64,000 nt of DNA from the NCBI RefSeq assembly GCF_001673315.1, contig NZ_LZLQ01000024.1, positions 1 to 64,000 of the forward strand. Direction: 5' to 3'. The position numbers were made by a program, and so were the translations under genes. Shown in pieces: positions 47,074 through 57,664 of this stretch (position 1 is its first letter; each line of letters begins with the position of its first letter). Origin of the DNA: Mycobacterium asiaticum (GTDB taxonomy: Bacteria > Actinomycetota > Actinomycetes > Mycobacteriales > Mycobacteriaceae). The notes beneath the pieces are model-generated. The model made no database searches, was not told where the DNA came from, and saw only the letters and a program-made list of their open reading frames with translations.

Positions 47074-48767
47074 GCCAGATCGCGCAGCCGCGCCAGCAGG
47101 CGTCGTCGTTTTGGTGGCGGTGCCTGCTCGGCGGCGGCCGCGACTGCGAGCATGTCGGCGGTGTCGGTGAATTTCTTGCGCGGCCGTCCGTCTCGGCCGC
47201 CCCGCTCAACTTCGGCGGCGTCGATGGCGCGCCATCCTGCGGAGTCGACGACGTCGGGCTGCCGGGCGGCTACCAGCTCCGCCAGCCCCGCCGGCCCCGC
47301 CACGGGGTCGGTCAGTTTGCCGGCATTGAAGTCGGACACCAGCGCCTGCACGGTCTCGAATGAGCACGACTTGTTGGTGCCGATGAAGCCGGTGGGACCG
47401 CGTTTGATCCAACCCGCGACGTAAGTGCCGGTGACCGACTGGCCGGTACCCGGGTCGACGACGCGGCCACCATCGTTGGGCACCACGGCACCGGATTCGT
47501 CGAACGGTAGGTCACGAATCGCTCTGCCGCGGTAGCCAATCGACGTCAACACCAATCCGGCATCGAGCCGACGCAGCTCGTCGGTACCGGTGACCTGAAA
47601 CTCCACACCGTCGGCACGCCGGTCACCGAGCACCCGGTGCGGCGTCAACGCGTATGCCAGCCGGATGCGTCGCCGTGTCACGGGCGCCGAACCGTCGCCC
47701 AGCGTGCTCAGGATCTCCAGCTTGCTCTTGGTCAACGAATCTGAGACCGCGGCCAGATCCCTGCGCACCCGGTCATGGTCTTCGGGATCCAGGACCACTT
47801 CGGCGGTACCCGTCAGCCCCACCAACTCGGGCAGGGTGAACGCTGAGTGGGCCGGCCCGCGGCGAGCAGCGATCACCACCTCGCGAACCGCCGATTCACG
47901 GAATGCCTCAAGCGCGTGGTCGGCAATGTCGGTGTGCGCCAAGTCATCCGGGTCGGCAGTAAGCACCCGTGCGACATCGAGGGCCACGTTGCCGTTGCCG
48001 ACGATCACGACACGCTCGTGGCTGAGATCAACCGGTAGTTGGGTGTAGTCCGGGTGCCCGTTTATCCACGCGACCAACTCGGTCGCCGTGCCCGTGCCGG
48101 GCATCCCCATTCCCTCTACCTCGAGCCGACGGTCGTCGGGGGCGCCGACCGCATACAAGACCGCGTGATGATGGGCCAACAAGTCGGCATGGCTCACCTG
48201 CTTGCCGACCTCGACATTGAGGTAGAACCGAAGACGAGGATGGCCGGCTACCCGATCGAAGAGCTGCGTGACCTTCTTGGTGTGCTGATGATCGGGTGCC
48301 ACACCCGCGCGCACCAAACCGTAAGGCGTCGGCAGCTTCTCGAAGACATTGACGCGCACGCCATGTTGGATCAACAGCTCGTCGGCCGCATACATAGCCG
48401 CCGGTCCGGACCCGACGATCGCCACCGTCAACGGGTGCGGGTGCGCTCGTACCTGGGCAGCGGGGATAACCGGGGCAAGTTTTGATGTCGGTGGCAGCTT
48501 CACACCGGCGGGCCGCTCGGGGTAGAACGAGGCATTGATCTCGACGAACGGCAGTTGAGCCGAATCCAGTCGGCTGTCGGGAACGATCGCACCGACGGGG
48601 CAGGCACTCACGCAGGCACCGCAGTCCACGCAGGCAACCGGGTCGATGTAGAGCATCTCCGAGGTGGCGAACCCCGGCTCATCCGGTGAGGGATGGATGC
48701 AATTGACCGGGCACGCGAAGACGCAGGACCCGTCATTGCAGCAGGACTGAGTTATTACGTGCGGCAT
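47070..48767 (-). CDS. fprB: Ferredoxin/ferredoxin-NADP reductase FprB
   Basis: The 565-residue protein joins an N-terminal bacterial ferredoxin domain (CCNDGSCVFACPVNC, then CVDCGACVSACPVGAIVP) with an adrenodoxin-reductase-like domain (VAIVGSGPAAMYAADEL and VVIVGNGNVALDVARVL). It couples NADPH to iron-sulfur electron carriers, as in Rv0886. GTG 48767 opens the ferredoxin domain directly. It lies 38 bp after the AurF-like diiron gene on the same strand, so it may supply that enzyme with electrons. Confidence 0.93.
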   Translation of the reverse strand: MPHVITQSCCNDGSCVFACPVNCIHPSPDEPGFATSEMLYIDPVACVDCGACVSACPVGAIVPDSRLDSAQLPFVEINASFYPERPAGVKLPPTSKLAPVIPAAQVRAHPHPLTVAIVGSGPAAMYAADELLIQHGVRVNVFEKLPTPYGLVRAGVAPDHQHTKKVTQLFDRVAGHPRLRFYLNVEVGKQVSHADLLAHHHAVLYAVGAPDDRRLEVEGMGMPGTGTATELVAWINGHPDYTQLPVDLSHERVVIVGNGNVALDVARVLTADPDDLAHTDIADHALEAFRESAVREVVIAARRGPAHSAFTLPELVGLTGTAEVVLDPEDHDRVRRDLAAVSDSLTKSKLEILSTLGDGSAPVTRRRIRLAYALTPHRVLGDRRADGVEFQVTGTDELRRLDAGLVLTSIGYRGRAIRDLPFDESGAVVPNDGGRVVDPGTGQSVTGTYVAGWIKRGPTGFIGTNKSCSFETVQALVSDFNAGKLTDPVAGPAGLAELVAARQPDVVDSAGWRAIDAAEVERGGRDGRPRKKFTDTADMLAVAAAAEQAPPPKRRRLLARLRDLA

Positions 48768-48805
48768 GAGAATTGACCTTCAGGCCCCAGCAGGGCCGGT
48801 GTAAG

Positions 48806-49843
48806 TTACGCCGCCGTGACGGGGGCCAGGCGCTGGCGCTGCGGCTCACTGCGGTAACGCGACGGCTTGCCGTTGATCTTGCAGAGTCGCCACATCAGCC
48901 GAGCAGAGCGATTCTCCATCAGCCCGGTGTCGTAGGCCAGCATGCGGACGTCGGAAAACATGTCGCGCAACCACTTTCGTGACTCCGGCGACCGGAAGAA
49001 GATCTCCTTCTTCACCGAACGCGGGATATCAAACTCCTGCCAGAAAACCTTGGGCGGGATCAGGATTGCGTTGCATAAAATCCGCATCGTCAGCGGGAAG
49101 AACAGCGAAACCCAGAACCGCTGCCATTTGGTCAAGTGCGGCAAGCGCTTCCGAAGAAACTCGTGGGCGAAGGAGATGTGCCGCGCTTCCTCGGCCACGT
49201 GAATGGCCATCACCCGCTCCATGATGGGGTGCAACGACTTACCTTCGCGCAGAACCTGTTTCTGGGTATGGTCGATCGGCTCCTCCCCGGCGAGCACACC
49301 GATGAAGAAGGCCACCGGCAGTGGACCGGCCACCAACGGAATCACGGGCGAAATCCAGCGCAGCCGCCGCGGCATTCCCGGCACGTCGGCACCGACGCGG
49401 TTCACCATCTCCTGAAACATCATGGTGTGGTTGCACTCTTCGACCGATTCGTGCAAGCAGTATCGGTATTCCGGCGATCCGTTGGGCACCCAGAAGGTGT
49501 AGTTCATCAAGCCACGGATCAGGATGGACTCGAAGTGCAGCCCCACCTTGGCCACGTTGGCCTGTCGCCACATCCCGATCTTGATTTTCTTTTCGTCGGT
49601 TTGTGCCTGATACCAAGGGTGCCGACCCAGCGGATCGGTCGCCGGCAGGATCCACCTGGGGTCGTTGTCAGTGACTGCGAACTCGGGTGAATCCCAGTCG
49701 ATATCGGTATAGGGGTTGAAATTTCGCCGCACCGATCCCTCAGACAGGGTGGCGAGCATGTCCACGTATTCGGTGTCGTCCCGCACTTCCATGTTGCGGC
49801 GCCACCGCCGAACCATGCGCGTCCTGGCTTGTCCAACAGCCAT
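48806..49843 (-). CDS. AurF-like diiron oxygenase family protein, Rv0885 homologue
   Basis: The 345-residue protein has two metal helices of ferritin-like diiron oxygenases: CLHESVEECNHTMMFQEM (ExxxH) and AIHVAEEARHISFAHEFL (EExxH). The family (PF11583) includes the p-aminobenzoate N-oxygenase AurF. ATG 49843 follows GAGGAGG by six bases, so upstream codons are excluded. It is followed by fprB, a likely electron source. Hydrophobic stretches near residues 175-195 and 260-280 suggest membrane contact. The true substrate in mycobacteria is unknown. Confidence 0.85.
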   Translation of the reverse strand: MAVGQARTRMVRRWRRNMEVRDDTEYVDMLATLSEGSVRRNFNPYTDIDWDSPEFAVTDNDPRWILPATDPLGRHPWYQAQTDEKKIKIGMWRQANVAKVGLHFESILIRGLMNYTFWVPNGSPEYRYCLHESVEECNHTMMFQEMVNRVGADVPGMPRRLRWISPVIPLVAGPLPVAFFIGVLAGEEPIDHTQKQVLREGKSLHPIMERVMAIHVAEEARHISFAHEFLRKRLPHLTKWQRFWVSLFFPLTMRILCNAILIPPKVFWQEFDIPRSVKKEIFFRSPESRKWLRDMFSDVRMLAYDTGLMENRSARLMWRLCKINGKPSRYRSEPQRQRLAPVTAA

Positions 49844-49996
49844 GAGCAGCCTCCTCGGTGCCTGTGTGGATAGGACGTGTAATAAATACGGTACCGGCGG
49901 TACTGGCAATTAACCAGACCTGCAGGAGGCACTGTGGCCTAGCCCGAATCGCGCCGCCTTTGTGGCCTAAGTCACAGCACCGGCCCGTTCAGCTAG

Positions 49997-51145
<1,149 letters not shown>

Positions 51146-51279
51146 ACGCGGCCCCAATCAAGGCCGTTATCAGCCCGCAACAATCCAGCGTGTCAGCACG
51201 GGTTGCAGAGGTCCACTGCGTTAAAGTGCGCAGGTAATGGGTCCGGCGCTGACCTGCACGGAACCTGCGAGGAGAAGCC

Positions 51280-52092
51280 ATGCGGGAACTCAAAGTGGTT
51301 GGGCTCGACCCCGACGGCAAATTCGTCCTCTGCGAGGGTGCCAGCTCGGCGGAGAAGTTCAGACTTCCGGCCGACGACCGGTTACGGGCCGCGCTGGACG
51401 GCCGGCCGATCCCGCCGGAGCAGCCGCCTCTCGACATCGTCGTCACAAACATGCTCAGCCCCAAGGAGATTCAAGCCAGGATCAGGGCCGGGGCTTCTGT
51501 CGAACAAGTGGCCGCCGCATCGGGATCGGATCTGGCCCGTATCCAGCGGTTCGCCAACCCGGTATTGCTGGAGCGTTACCGTGCCGCAGAGCTGGCCACC
51601 GCCTCACACCCGCTCCTGGCCGACGGTCCGGCGGTGCTGACTTTGCTCGAGACCGTCACCATGGCGTTGGTGGCGCGTGGCCTGAGCGCTGAGAAACTCA
51701 GCTGGGACGCCTGGCGCAACGAAGACAGCCGATGGACGGTGCAGCTGGGATGGCAAGCCGGCCGCTCGGACAACGTGGCGCATTTCCGCTTCACGCCCGG
51801 CGCGCACGGCGGCATCGTGACCGCCGTCGACGACGCAGCCAGTGAGCTGATCGACCCCGACTTCAAACCTCGGCAGTTGGCGCCCGTCGCGCGACTCGCC
51901 TTCGACGCCTCCGAAAACCCGGACACGACCGCGAAACCTGCACCCCCGGCGGCTCCCCCGGCACCGAACGCGACCGACACACCCGCTGGGCCGTCGGCAC
52001 CGGTCGAACAACCGGCCAGCCGGCGCGGCAAACCCGCCATCCCGGCGTGGGAGGACGTGCTGCTGGGCGTGCGCTCCGGCGGCCAGCGCTAG
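51280..52092 (+). CDS. sepH: SepH-type cell-division regulator (DUF3071)
   Basis: The 270-residue protein has an N-terminal DUF3071 domain (RELKVVGLDPDGKFVLCE to about residue 165, including a helix-turn-helix-like GASVEQVAAASGSDLARIQR), a Pro/Ala-rich disordered middle, and a short conserved C-terminal motif KPAIPAWEDVLLG. This is the arrangement of SepH, which binds FtsZ and promotes its assembly in actinobacteria. The homologue is Rv0883c. ATG 51280 follows GAGGAG. It lies 134 bp after serC and is convergent with the Rv0882 homologue. Confidence 0.86.
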   Translation: MRELKVVGLDPDGKFVLCEGASSAEKFRLPADDRLRAALDGRPIPPEQPPLDIVVTNMLSPKEIQARIRAGASVEQVAAASGSDLARIQRFANPVLLERYRAAELATASHPLLADGPAVLTLLETVTMALVARGLSAEKLSWDAWRNEDSRWTVQLGWQAGRSDNVAHFRFTPGAHGGIVTAVDDAASELIDPDFKPRQLAPVARLAFDASENPDTTAKPAPPAAPPAPNATDTPAGPSAPVEQPASRRGKPAIPAWEDVLLGVRSGGQR

Positions 52093-52103
52093 CGGCTACG
52101 CCC

Positions 52104-52376
52104 TTACTGGCTCAGCGTTAGCGCGACCAGCGCCAGCCACGCCCCGGCTACGCCGACTCCCGCGCCCAGCACGAACCACCGCAGCACCAATTTGCTTCTC
52201 CAGCCCCAGAACGTCGGCGCCAATCCGCCGACGGCCACCAGGTTCAGGCCCACCGCCAGCAGCGGGTGCACGCGGATCAACCCCAGACTGAGCACCACGA
52301 TCGCTGCGCCAGTGACCGCAGCGACGAAGCCGGCGACCGCCAAACCCGTTGCCCAGGGAACGGACTCGTCGTTCAC
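52104..52376 (-). CDS. Small membrane protein, Rv0882 homologue
   Basis: The 90-residue protein has three hydrophobic stretches, about 10-32, 36-54 and 63-87, with few charges between. GTG 52376 overlaps the stop of the rRNA methyltransferase gene as GTGA. It ends the leftward MarR-methyltransferase-membrane-protein operon. No function is known. Confidence 0.75.
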   Translation of the reverse strand: MNDESVPWATGLAVAGFVAAVTGAAIVVLSLGLIRVHPLLAVGLNLVAVGGLAPTFWGWRSKLVLRWFVLGAGVGVAGAWLALVALTLSQ

Positions 52377-53206
52377 GACGCGAGCCTAACGCGCTCGTAG
52401 AACGCCACCGCCGCGGCCGTCGCGACGTTGAGCGAGTCGGTTCCACGTGACATCGGGATGCGTACCCGCATGTCACTGATCCGCAGCGCAGCGCTGGTCA
52501 GCCCCGGCCCTTCCGCGCCAACCAGCAACGCGACCGGTTCGTCCTGCACCTCGGCCATTGCCTCCGGCAGGCCACGAGCGTCGCCCTGCGGGGTCATCGC
52601 CAGCAGCCGGAACCCGGTGCTTCGAAGCGTCAACAGGTCCCTCGGCCAGTCATCGGCGCGGGCATACGGCACCAGCAACGCATGCCCCATAGACACTCGC
52701 ACCGCGCGGCGGTACAGCGGGTCGGCACAGCCGCTGCCGAAGACCACGGCATCGACACCCAGGCCCGCGGCGTTGCGGAAGATCGAACCCAGGTTCTCGT
52801 GATCATTGACGCCTTCGAGCACTACGACGGTGCGTGCGCCGTCGACGACTTCGGCGACGCTGGGCTCAGGGACCCGGCTCGCAGCGGCCAACACACCCCT
52901 ATTGAGATGGAATCCCACCGCCTGCGCCATAACCTCGGCGGAGGTCCGGTAGTAGGGTGCTGGCGCGCCGACCAGGTCATTTTTGAGTTCCTGCAATCTG
53001 CGATCGGTGCCAAGCAGGGCGCGAGGGGTGAACCGCGACGCCAGCATGCGCTGCACGACGAGCACCCCCTCGGCGATCACCAGTCCCTTGCCGGTCGGCA
53101 GGTCGGGCCGGCGATCGATGCTGTTCAGGTCGCGGAAATCGTCGAGACGCGGGTCGTCGGGGTCGGTGACGTCCTGAACGTCGAGGCCGGGTGCAGGCGC
53201 AGTCAC
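52373..53206 (-). CDS. SpoU/TrmH-family RNA 2'-O-methyltransferase, Rv0881 homologue
   Basis: The 277-residue protein contains the SPOUT motifs: [18 protein letters not shown] (motif 1), [15 protein letters not shown] (motif 2) and [20 protein letters not shown] (motif 3), which make the knotted S-adenosylmethionine site. It has an N-terminal L30e-like RNA-binding part. It methylates ribose in rRNA or tRNA; the target is unknown. GTG 53206 overlaps the MarR stop as GTGA, and its own stop overlaps the next gene's GTG. Confidence 0.9.
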   Translation of the reverse strand: MTAPAPGLDVQDVTDPDDPRLDDFRDLNSIDRRPDLPTGKGLVIAEGVLVVQRMLASRFTPRALLGTDRRLQELKNDLVGAPAPYYRTSAEVMAQAVGFHLNRGVLAAASRVPEPSVAEVVDGARTVVVLEGVNDHENLGSIFRNAAGLGVDAVVFGSGCADPLYRRAVRVSMGHALLVPYARADDWPRDLLTLRSTGFRLLAMTPQGDARGLPEAMAEVQDEPVALLVGAEGPGLTSAALRISDMRVRIPMSRGTDSLNVATAAAVAFYERVRLAS

Positions 53207-53634
53207 GGGCTTTCGTCGACCAGAGCCGAGATCAGGTCGGCGGCATTGCGCAGGATGTCCCGTTGCCCGTCGTCCAAGGTCGCTAACCGTTCAGCCAGCC
53301 ACTCCTGCCGAGCCCGCCGGGCTGCTTTGACCAACTCGGCACCCGATTCGGAGACCGAAACCAGCACCTGCCGCCCGTCGACCGGGTGCGGCGCACGGTC
53401 GACCAGGCCCTCGTCGGCCAGTGAGGCGATCACCCGAGTCATCGACGGAGGCCGGACTCGTTCGCGGATGGCCAGCGCCCCGGGCGTCATAGCGCCCTCG
53501 TTGGCCAGGGTGGTCAGTGCCGACAACTGGGACAACGACACGGGTGCCGACGGGTTGCGAAACCGGAGTTGGCGGGCCAACCGCATGACCGCCAACGACA
53601 AATCGGCAGCTAGCCGCGCATCGCTGTCAGGCAC
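53203..53634 (-). CDS. MarR-family regulator, Rv0880 homologue
   Basis: The 143-residue protein has the MarR winged helix: [20 protein letters not shown], then [20 protein letters not shown] and the wing [13 protein letters not shown], flanked by dimerisation helices. It heads the operon with the methyltransferase and Rv0882 homologues. Upstream, at about 53651-53669, an A/T-rich AACGTTATTTCCGAAAGTT patch could hold its own operator. Ligand unknown. Confidence 0.88.
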   Translation of the reverse strand: MPDSDARLAADLSLAVMRLARQLRFRNPSAPVSLSQLSALTTLANEGAMTPGALAIRERVRPPSMTRVIASLADEGLVDRAPHPVDGRQVLVSVSESGAELVKAARRARQEWLAERLATLDDGQRDILRNAADLISALVDESP

Positions 53635-53650
53635 AGCGCGAGGTTACAAC

Positions 53651-53669
53651 GTTATTTCCGAAAGTTGGC
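53651..53669. promoter_or_regulatory. Possible MarR autoregulatory site
   Basis: AACGTTATTTCCGAAAGTT lies 17-35 bp upstream of the MarR start. The outer AAC/GTT ends and inner TTT/AAA form an imperfect dyad. MarR proteins commonly bind such sequences over their own promoter. The evidence is position and symmetry only. Confidence 0.35.
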
Positions 53670-53769
53670 TAAGAATCGACGAACACCGTCGCTGTCAGGC
53701 AGGGCCAGGCAAACAGAACCGGTGGTCTGCCCGTCAGGCCGTAGGGGCTGCGCGGCTATGTTGAAAGCG

Positions 53770-54039
53770 ATGAGTAACCAGTCCGAACCCGAACCACCAC
53801 CGCTGCCACCGGCGCTGCTCGCGGTGTGGCCGGTAATTCTGGTCGGCGCACTGGGCTGGCTGGTCGCCGTGGGCGCCGCATTCCTGCTGCCGACCCTCCA
53901 GACGTGGCGACCGGTGACGGTCGCCGGACTCGGGGTCACGGCGCTCGGCACCAGCATCTTCGTCTGGCAACTCGCCGCAGCCCGCCGTGGTGCCCGCGGC
54001 GCCCAATCCGGACTGGAAACCTATCTCGACAAGAAATGA
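53770..54039 (+). CDS. DUF2530 membrane protein, Rv0879c homologue
   Basis: The 89-residue protein has a Pro-rich N-tail (PEPPPLPPALLAV), two membrane helices (about 18-38 and 46-66) and a basic C-tail (AAARRGARGAQ). ATG 53770 is chosen over the frame from 53665 since the family starts near MSNQ. The SRPBCC gene follows after 27 bp in the same direction. The function is unknown. Confidence 0.78.
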   Translation: MSNQSEPEPPPLPPALLAVWPVILVGALGWLVAVGAAFLLPTLQTWRPVTVAGLGVTALGTSIFVWQLAAARRGARGAQSGLETYLDKK

Positions 54040-54066
54040 CATCCGGCAACGCGTAGGAGGACACGA

Positions 54067-54522
54067 ATGGTAGCCCCGCTGCTCCAGACTTCGATCGACA
54101 TCGATGCACCACCCGCCAAGGTTTGGGAATTGATCTCCGACCTGCGGCGCATGCCCGAGTGGAGCCCGCAATGTCGCTGGATGCGTCAGTTCGGTCCGCT
54201 ACGCACCGGGACGCGCACACTGAACATGAACCGACGGAACCGGTTGTTCTGGCCCACCACCAGCACCATCGTCGAGGTGATACCCGAGCAGAAGCTGGCG
54301 TTTCGAGTGGACGCCAACCGGACCATCTGGAGTTACGAACTCGAACCCCACGGCGAGGGCACCCGGGTGACCGAAAGTCGTCACGCAGAAAATGGCGTGA
54401 CTGCGTTCTCCAGCATGACGGTCAACACGGTGATGGGCGGGACCGAAAACTTCGAACGTGAGCTGGTCGAGGGTATGAACGCGTCGCTGGCAAAGATCAA
54501 GGCCGCCGCCGAGAACAGCTAA
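54067..54522 (+). CDS. SRPBCC (polyketide cyclase-like) protein
   Basis: The 151-residue protein begins PLLQTSIDIDAPPAKVWELI, with RMPEWSPQCRWMRQF and a long C-terminal helix FERELVEGMNASLAKIK, the helix-grip fold. It follows AGGAGGACACGA, a strong ribosome-binding site. In M. tuberculosis PPE13 (Rv0878c) lies in this slot, so the neighbourhood differs. It may bind a lipid or carry out a cyclase/dehydratase step; nothing in the context decides. The stop overlaps that of the Rv0877 homologue (CTAA). Confidence 0.82.
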   Translation: MVAPLLQTSIDIDAPPAKVWELISDLRRMPEWSPQCRWMRQFGPLRTGTRTLNMNRRNRLFWPTTSTIVEVIPEQKLAFRVDANRTIWSYELEPHGEGTRVTESRHAENGVTAFSSMTVNTVMGGTENFERELVEGMNASLAKIKAAAENS

Positions 54523-55349
54523 TCGTCGGCAGGTTCGCCGGCCTCGGCAGACGAAGTGGCCGGTGTTTCCACGACGTCGAGCACACCGTCGTCGTAAGGC
54601 TCGTACATCGGTGATCCGGTACCCGCGGGGGCCGGGGTGTCGGAATGAGCGCCGCAGCCATAGTGCTTGTCGACGACGTGCCCGTCTGCGGATAGCTCGT
54701 TCCCGCAGACCCCGAACATCGTGCCCAGGGAGCCGGCCAGCGGCAAGAAGAATCCGCAATCGCGGCACACCCGCTTGGTCGAGCGCGACATCGCCGAGTC
54801 GGGACCGAAATCCCCTTCGTGCCATCGTTCGGCCGCCTCGGCGCGACCCCAGGCGCTCATCACCCAACGCCGACCCAGGCCGATCTCGGCGGCCACCTCG
54901 TCGACCTGCGGATCCCCGCTGGCGCTGTAGCCGGGCACCAGCCGCGGGTCATCCTTGACCGGCGCCAGCAGGTCACCGGGGCTCAGATCTCCGGCCCGCA
55001 CCCGCTGGTCCCAAGGCACCCACTCGGGTGCCAGCAGCGCGGTCGGTCCCGGGATCAGCACCACCTCACTGATCGTGGCGCGGTCGGCGCCGGCGTAGCC
55101 GGCGACCACAACTGCCCATTGCCAGCCCTGGTAGCCGGGCACGTGCGCAAGGAATCGGTGGGTGGCAGCATTCGGATCCTCGTAGGTGACCCCCAGGTAA
55201 TCGCCGACGGAATCCGGCCCGCTGAATTCCGCCACCGCGGTTCGGGCCTGCTCAGCCGCACCTGTCAGCACTCCGGCCAGTTCATCCGGCCACTCGGCCA
55301 CGGTCACAGCACCGCCTTCGCGGGCGGTCTCGTCGCTGGGTCCGGTCAC
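54519..55349 (-). CDS. DUF3027 protein with zinc-ribbon-like motif, Rv0877 homologue
   Basis: The 276-residue protein contains two pairs of cysteines, CRDCGFFLP and VCGNELSADGHVVDKHYGCG, which could bind zinc, after a mixed alpha/beta domain (YLGVTYEDPNAATHRFLAHV, EVVLIPGPTALLAPEW). It matches DUF3027. The C-tail is acidic and Pro-rich. It diverges from the Rv0876c-type transporter with 126 bp between, and its stop TAG overlaps the SRPBCC gene's stop. The function is not known. Confidence 0.84.
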   Translation of the reverse strand: MTGPSDETAREGGAVTVAEWPDELAGVLTGAAEQARTAVAEFSGPDSVGDYLGVTYEDPNAATHRFLAHVPGYQGWQWAVVVAGYAGADRATISEVVLIPGPTALLAPEWVPWDQRVRAGDLSPGDLLAPVKDDPRLVPGYSASGDPQVDEVAAEIGLGRRWVMSAWGRAEAAERWHEGDFGPDSAMSRSTKRVCRDCGFFLPLAGSLGTMFGVCGNELSADGHVVDKHYGCGAHSDTPAPAGTGSPMYEPYDDGVLDVVETPATSSAEAGEPADD

Positions 55350-55475
55350 AATGTCACCTTAACGTCACCGGGCTCGGTGCCGCTGCCGACTGTGCACCGC
55401 CCGACCGTCGGGAGACACGGACCGGCGAGCCGCACCCGGTTTCCTCCGCAGCGACCCGGCATAGGACAGAATTGA

Positions 55476-57185
55476 ATGGTGTCTGCAGGGCGAGGTGACC
55501 ATCCGGGCCGAATGGCTCCTCTGCCGGGCCAACGGACCCGCAATGGGCCACCTGGATCGTTCGAACAGCATCCGGGGATGGCCAACTATCCTGCCCAGGA
55601 TGATCGCGGCGCCGACCACCGGCGCACCCGACGCCCCCCGCCGATGCCCAGTGCCAACCGCTATCTGCCGCCACTGGGCGAAGAGCCACCCGACCGCGCC
55701 AGCGATCCTCCGCCGCAACGGGGTTACACCAACGGTGAACGCATCACCGTTACCCGCGCAGCGGCGATGCGTAGCCGAGAAATGGGCTCCCGGATGTACT
55801 GGATGGTGCAACGCGCCGCCACCGCCGACGGTGCCGACAAGTCGGGGCTGACGGCGCTGACGTGGCCGGTTATGGCGAACTTCGCTGTCGACTCCGCGAT
55901 GGCAGTGGCCTTGGCGAACACGTTGTTCTTCGCAGCGGCGAGCGGTGAAAGTAAATCCAAAGTCGCGCTGTACCTGTTGATCACCATCGCACCGTTTGCC
56001 GTGATCGCACCGCTGATCGGACCGTCGCTGGACAAACTGCAGCACGGCCGGCGGGTCGCGTTGGCCCTGTCGTTCGCGCTGCGCACGGCGCTGGCATTGG
56101 TGCTGATAATGAATTACGACGGGGCCAGCGGTAGCTTTCCGCCTTGGGTGTTGTATCCCTGCGCGCTGGCCATGATGGTGTTCTCGAAGTCGTTCAGCGT
56201 GCTGCGCAGCGCGGTGACGCCGCGGGTGATGCCGCCGAGCATCGACCTGGTCCGGGTCAATTCGCGGCTCACCGTGTTCGGGTTGCTCGGCGGGACTATT
56301 GCCGGCGGAGCCATCGCCGCCGGCGTCGAATTCGCCTGCACGCATTTGCTCAACATGCCGGGTGCACTGTTCGTCGTCGTGGGCATCACGATCGTCGGTG
56401 CCCTGTTGTCGATGCGGATTCCGAGTTGGGTCGAGGTGACCGCCGGCGAAGTTCCGGCCACCTTGTCCTACCACCGCCACAGCGATGCGTTGCACCGCAG
56501 TTGGCAGGAAGGCGCCAAGCAGGTCGGTGGCAAGCTTCGACAGCCATTGGGCCGCAACATCATCACTTCGTTGTGGGGGAACTGCACCATCAAGGTCATG
56601 GTCGGGTTCCTGTTCCTGTATCCCGCATTCGTCGCGAAGGCGCACGACGCCGACGGATGGGTCCAGTTGGCCATGCTGGGGATCATCGGCGCGGCCGCCG
56701 CGATCGGCAATTTCGCCGGCAACTTCGCCAGTGCCCGGCTGAAACTGGGCCGGCCCGCCGTGCTCGTGGTGCGCTGCACCCTGGTGGTCACCGCGTTCGC
56801 GCTGGCCGCCGCGGTAGCCGGCAACCTGGTGGTCGCGGCGGTCGCGACCCTCATCACCTCCGGGTCGAGCGCCATTGCGAAGGCTTCGCTGGACGCCTCG
56901 TTGCAGCATGATCTGCCTGAAGAGTCGCGCGCCTCGGGTTTCGGCCGATCCGAGTCGACCCTGCAACTGGCCTGGGTGCTGGGCGGCGCGGTCGGGGTCT
57001 TGGTGTACACCGAATTGTGGGTGGGGTTCACCGCGGTCAGTGCGCTGTTGATCCTCGGCCTGGCTCAGACGATCGTCAGCTTCCGGGGTGACTCGCTGAT
57101 CCCCGGTCTCGGCGGCAATCGGCCGGTCATGGTCGAGCAGGAGGGCGGGCGTCGAGGCGCTTCGACGGGTGCGATGCCGCGGTGA
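55476..57185 (+). CDS. MFS-type transporter, Rv0876c homologue
   Basis: The 569-residue protein has a long hydrophilic N-terminal region to about residue 125 (RPPPMPSANRYLPPLGEEPP) then about 11-12 membrane segments: ALTWPVMANFAVDSAMAVAL, ALYLLITIAPFAVIAPLIG, and so on. It resembles MFS transporters of unknown substrate. ATG 55476 is preceded by AGGACAG; later in-frame ATGs at 55512 and 55578 are possible. The GTGA overlap with the next gene shows coupling to the Rv0875c homologue. Confidence 0.8.
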   Translation: MVSAGRGDHPGRMAPLPGQRTRNGPPGSFEQHPGMANYPAQDDRGADHRRTRRPPPMPSANRYLPPLGEEPPDRASDPPPQRGYTNGERITVTRAAAMRSREMGSRMYWMVQRAATADGADKSGLTALTWPVMANFAVDSAMAVALANTLFFAAASGESKSKVALYLLITIAPFAVIAPLIGPSLDKLQHGRRVALALSFALRTALALVLIMNYDGASGSFPPWVLYPCALAMMVFSKSFSVLRSAVTPRVMPPSIDLVRVNSRLTVFGLLGGTIAGGAIAAGVEFACTHLLNMPGALFVVVGITIVGALLSMRIPSWVEVTAGEVPATLSYHRHSDALHRSWQEGAKQVGGKLRQPLGRNIITSLWGNCTIKVMVGFLFLYPAFVAKAHDADGWVQLAMLGIIGAAAAIGNFAGNFASARLKLGRPAVLVVRCTLVVTAFALAAAVAGNLVVAAVATLITSGSSAIAKASLDASLQHDLPEESRASGFGRSESTLQLAWVLGGAVGVLVYTELWVGFTAVSALLILGLAQTIVSFRGDSLIPGLGGNRPVMVEQEGGRRGASTGAMPR

Positions 57186-57664
57186 AACGTACTGGGGTGA
57201 TGCTCACGGTCGCCATGCTGGTGCTGGCCATCGCAGCGGGCATCGGGACCTGGCTGCTGTTGCGGCCTTCCGGTCCGCATTGGCCGATGGTCAGCGCCTA
57301 CTCGCACGGCCAGTCCACCCGGGTAGGGCCATACATGTACTGCAACGTGCTCAACCTCAACGACTGCCAGACGCCGCAGTCACAGGGTGAACTGCGGGCG
57401 ACCGAACGTTATCCGGTGCAGCTCTCGGTGCCCGATGCAATTGGCCGGGCCCCGTGGCGATTACTGCAGATCTATGACGACCCGACCAACACCGCGACGA
57501 CGTTCTTTCGCCCGAACTCCCGGCTGGCGCTTACCATCCCGACCGTCGACCCGCATCGGGGACGGTTGGCGGGGCTGGTCGTGCAGCTACTGACGCTGGT
57601 GGTCGACGACGGCGAACTACGGGAAGCCCCGCACGCGGAATGGTCGGTGCGACTGAACTTCTGA
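57182..57664 (+). CDS. Exported DUF2771 protein, Rv0875c homologue
   Basis: The 160-residue protein has an N-terminal signal anchor (TGVMLTVAMLVLAIAAGIGT) and an extracytoplasmic domain with GPYMYCNVLNLNDCQTP (two cysteines likely to form a disulfide) and PVQLSVPDAIGRAPWRLLQ, matching DUF2771. GTG 57182 overlaps the transporter stop. A 9 x 20 bp tandem repeat starts 37 bp after its stop. Confidence 0.82.
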   Translation: MKRTGVMLTVAMLVLAIAAGIGTWLLLRPSGPHWPMVSAYSHGQSTRVGPYMYCNVLNLNDCQTPQSQGELRATERYPVQLSVPDAIGRAPWRLLQIYDDPTNTATTFFRPNSRLALTIPTVDPHRGRLAGLVVQLLTLVVDDGELREAPHAEWSVRLNF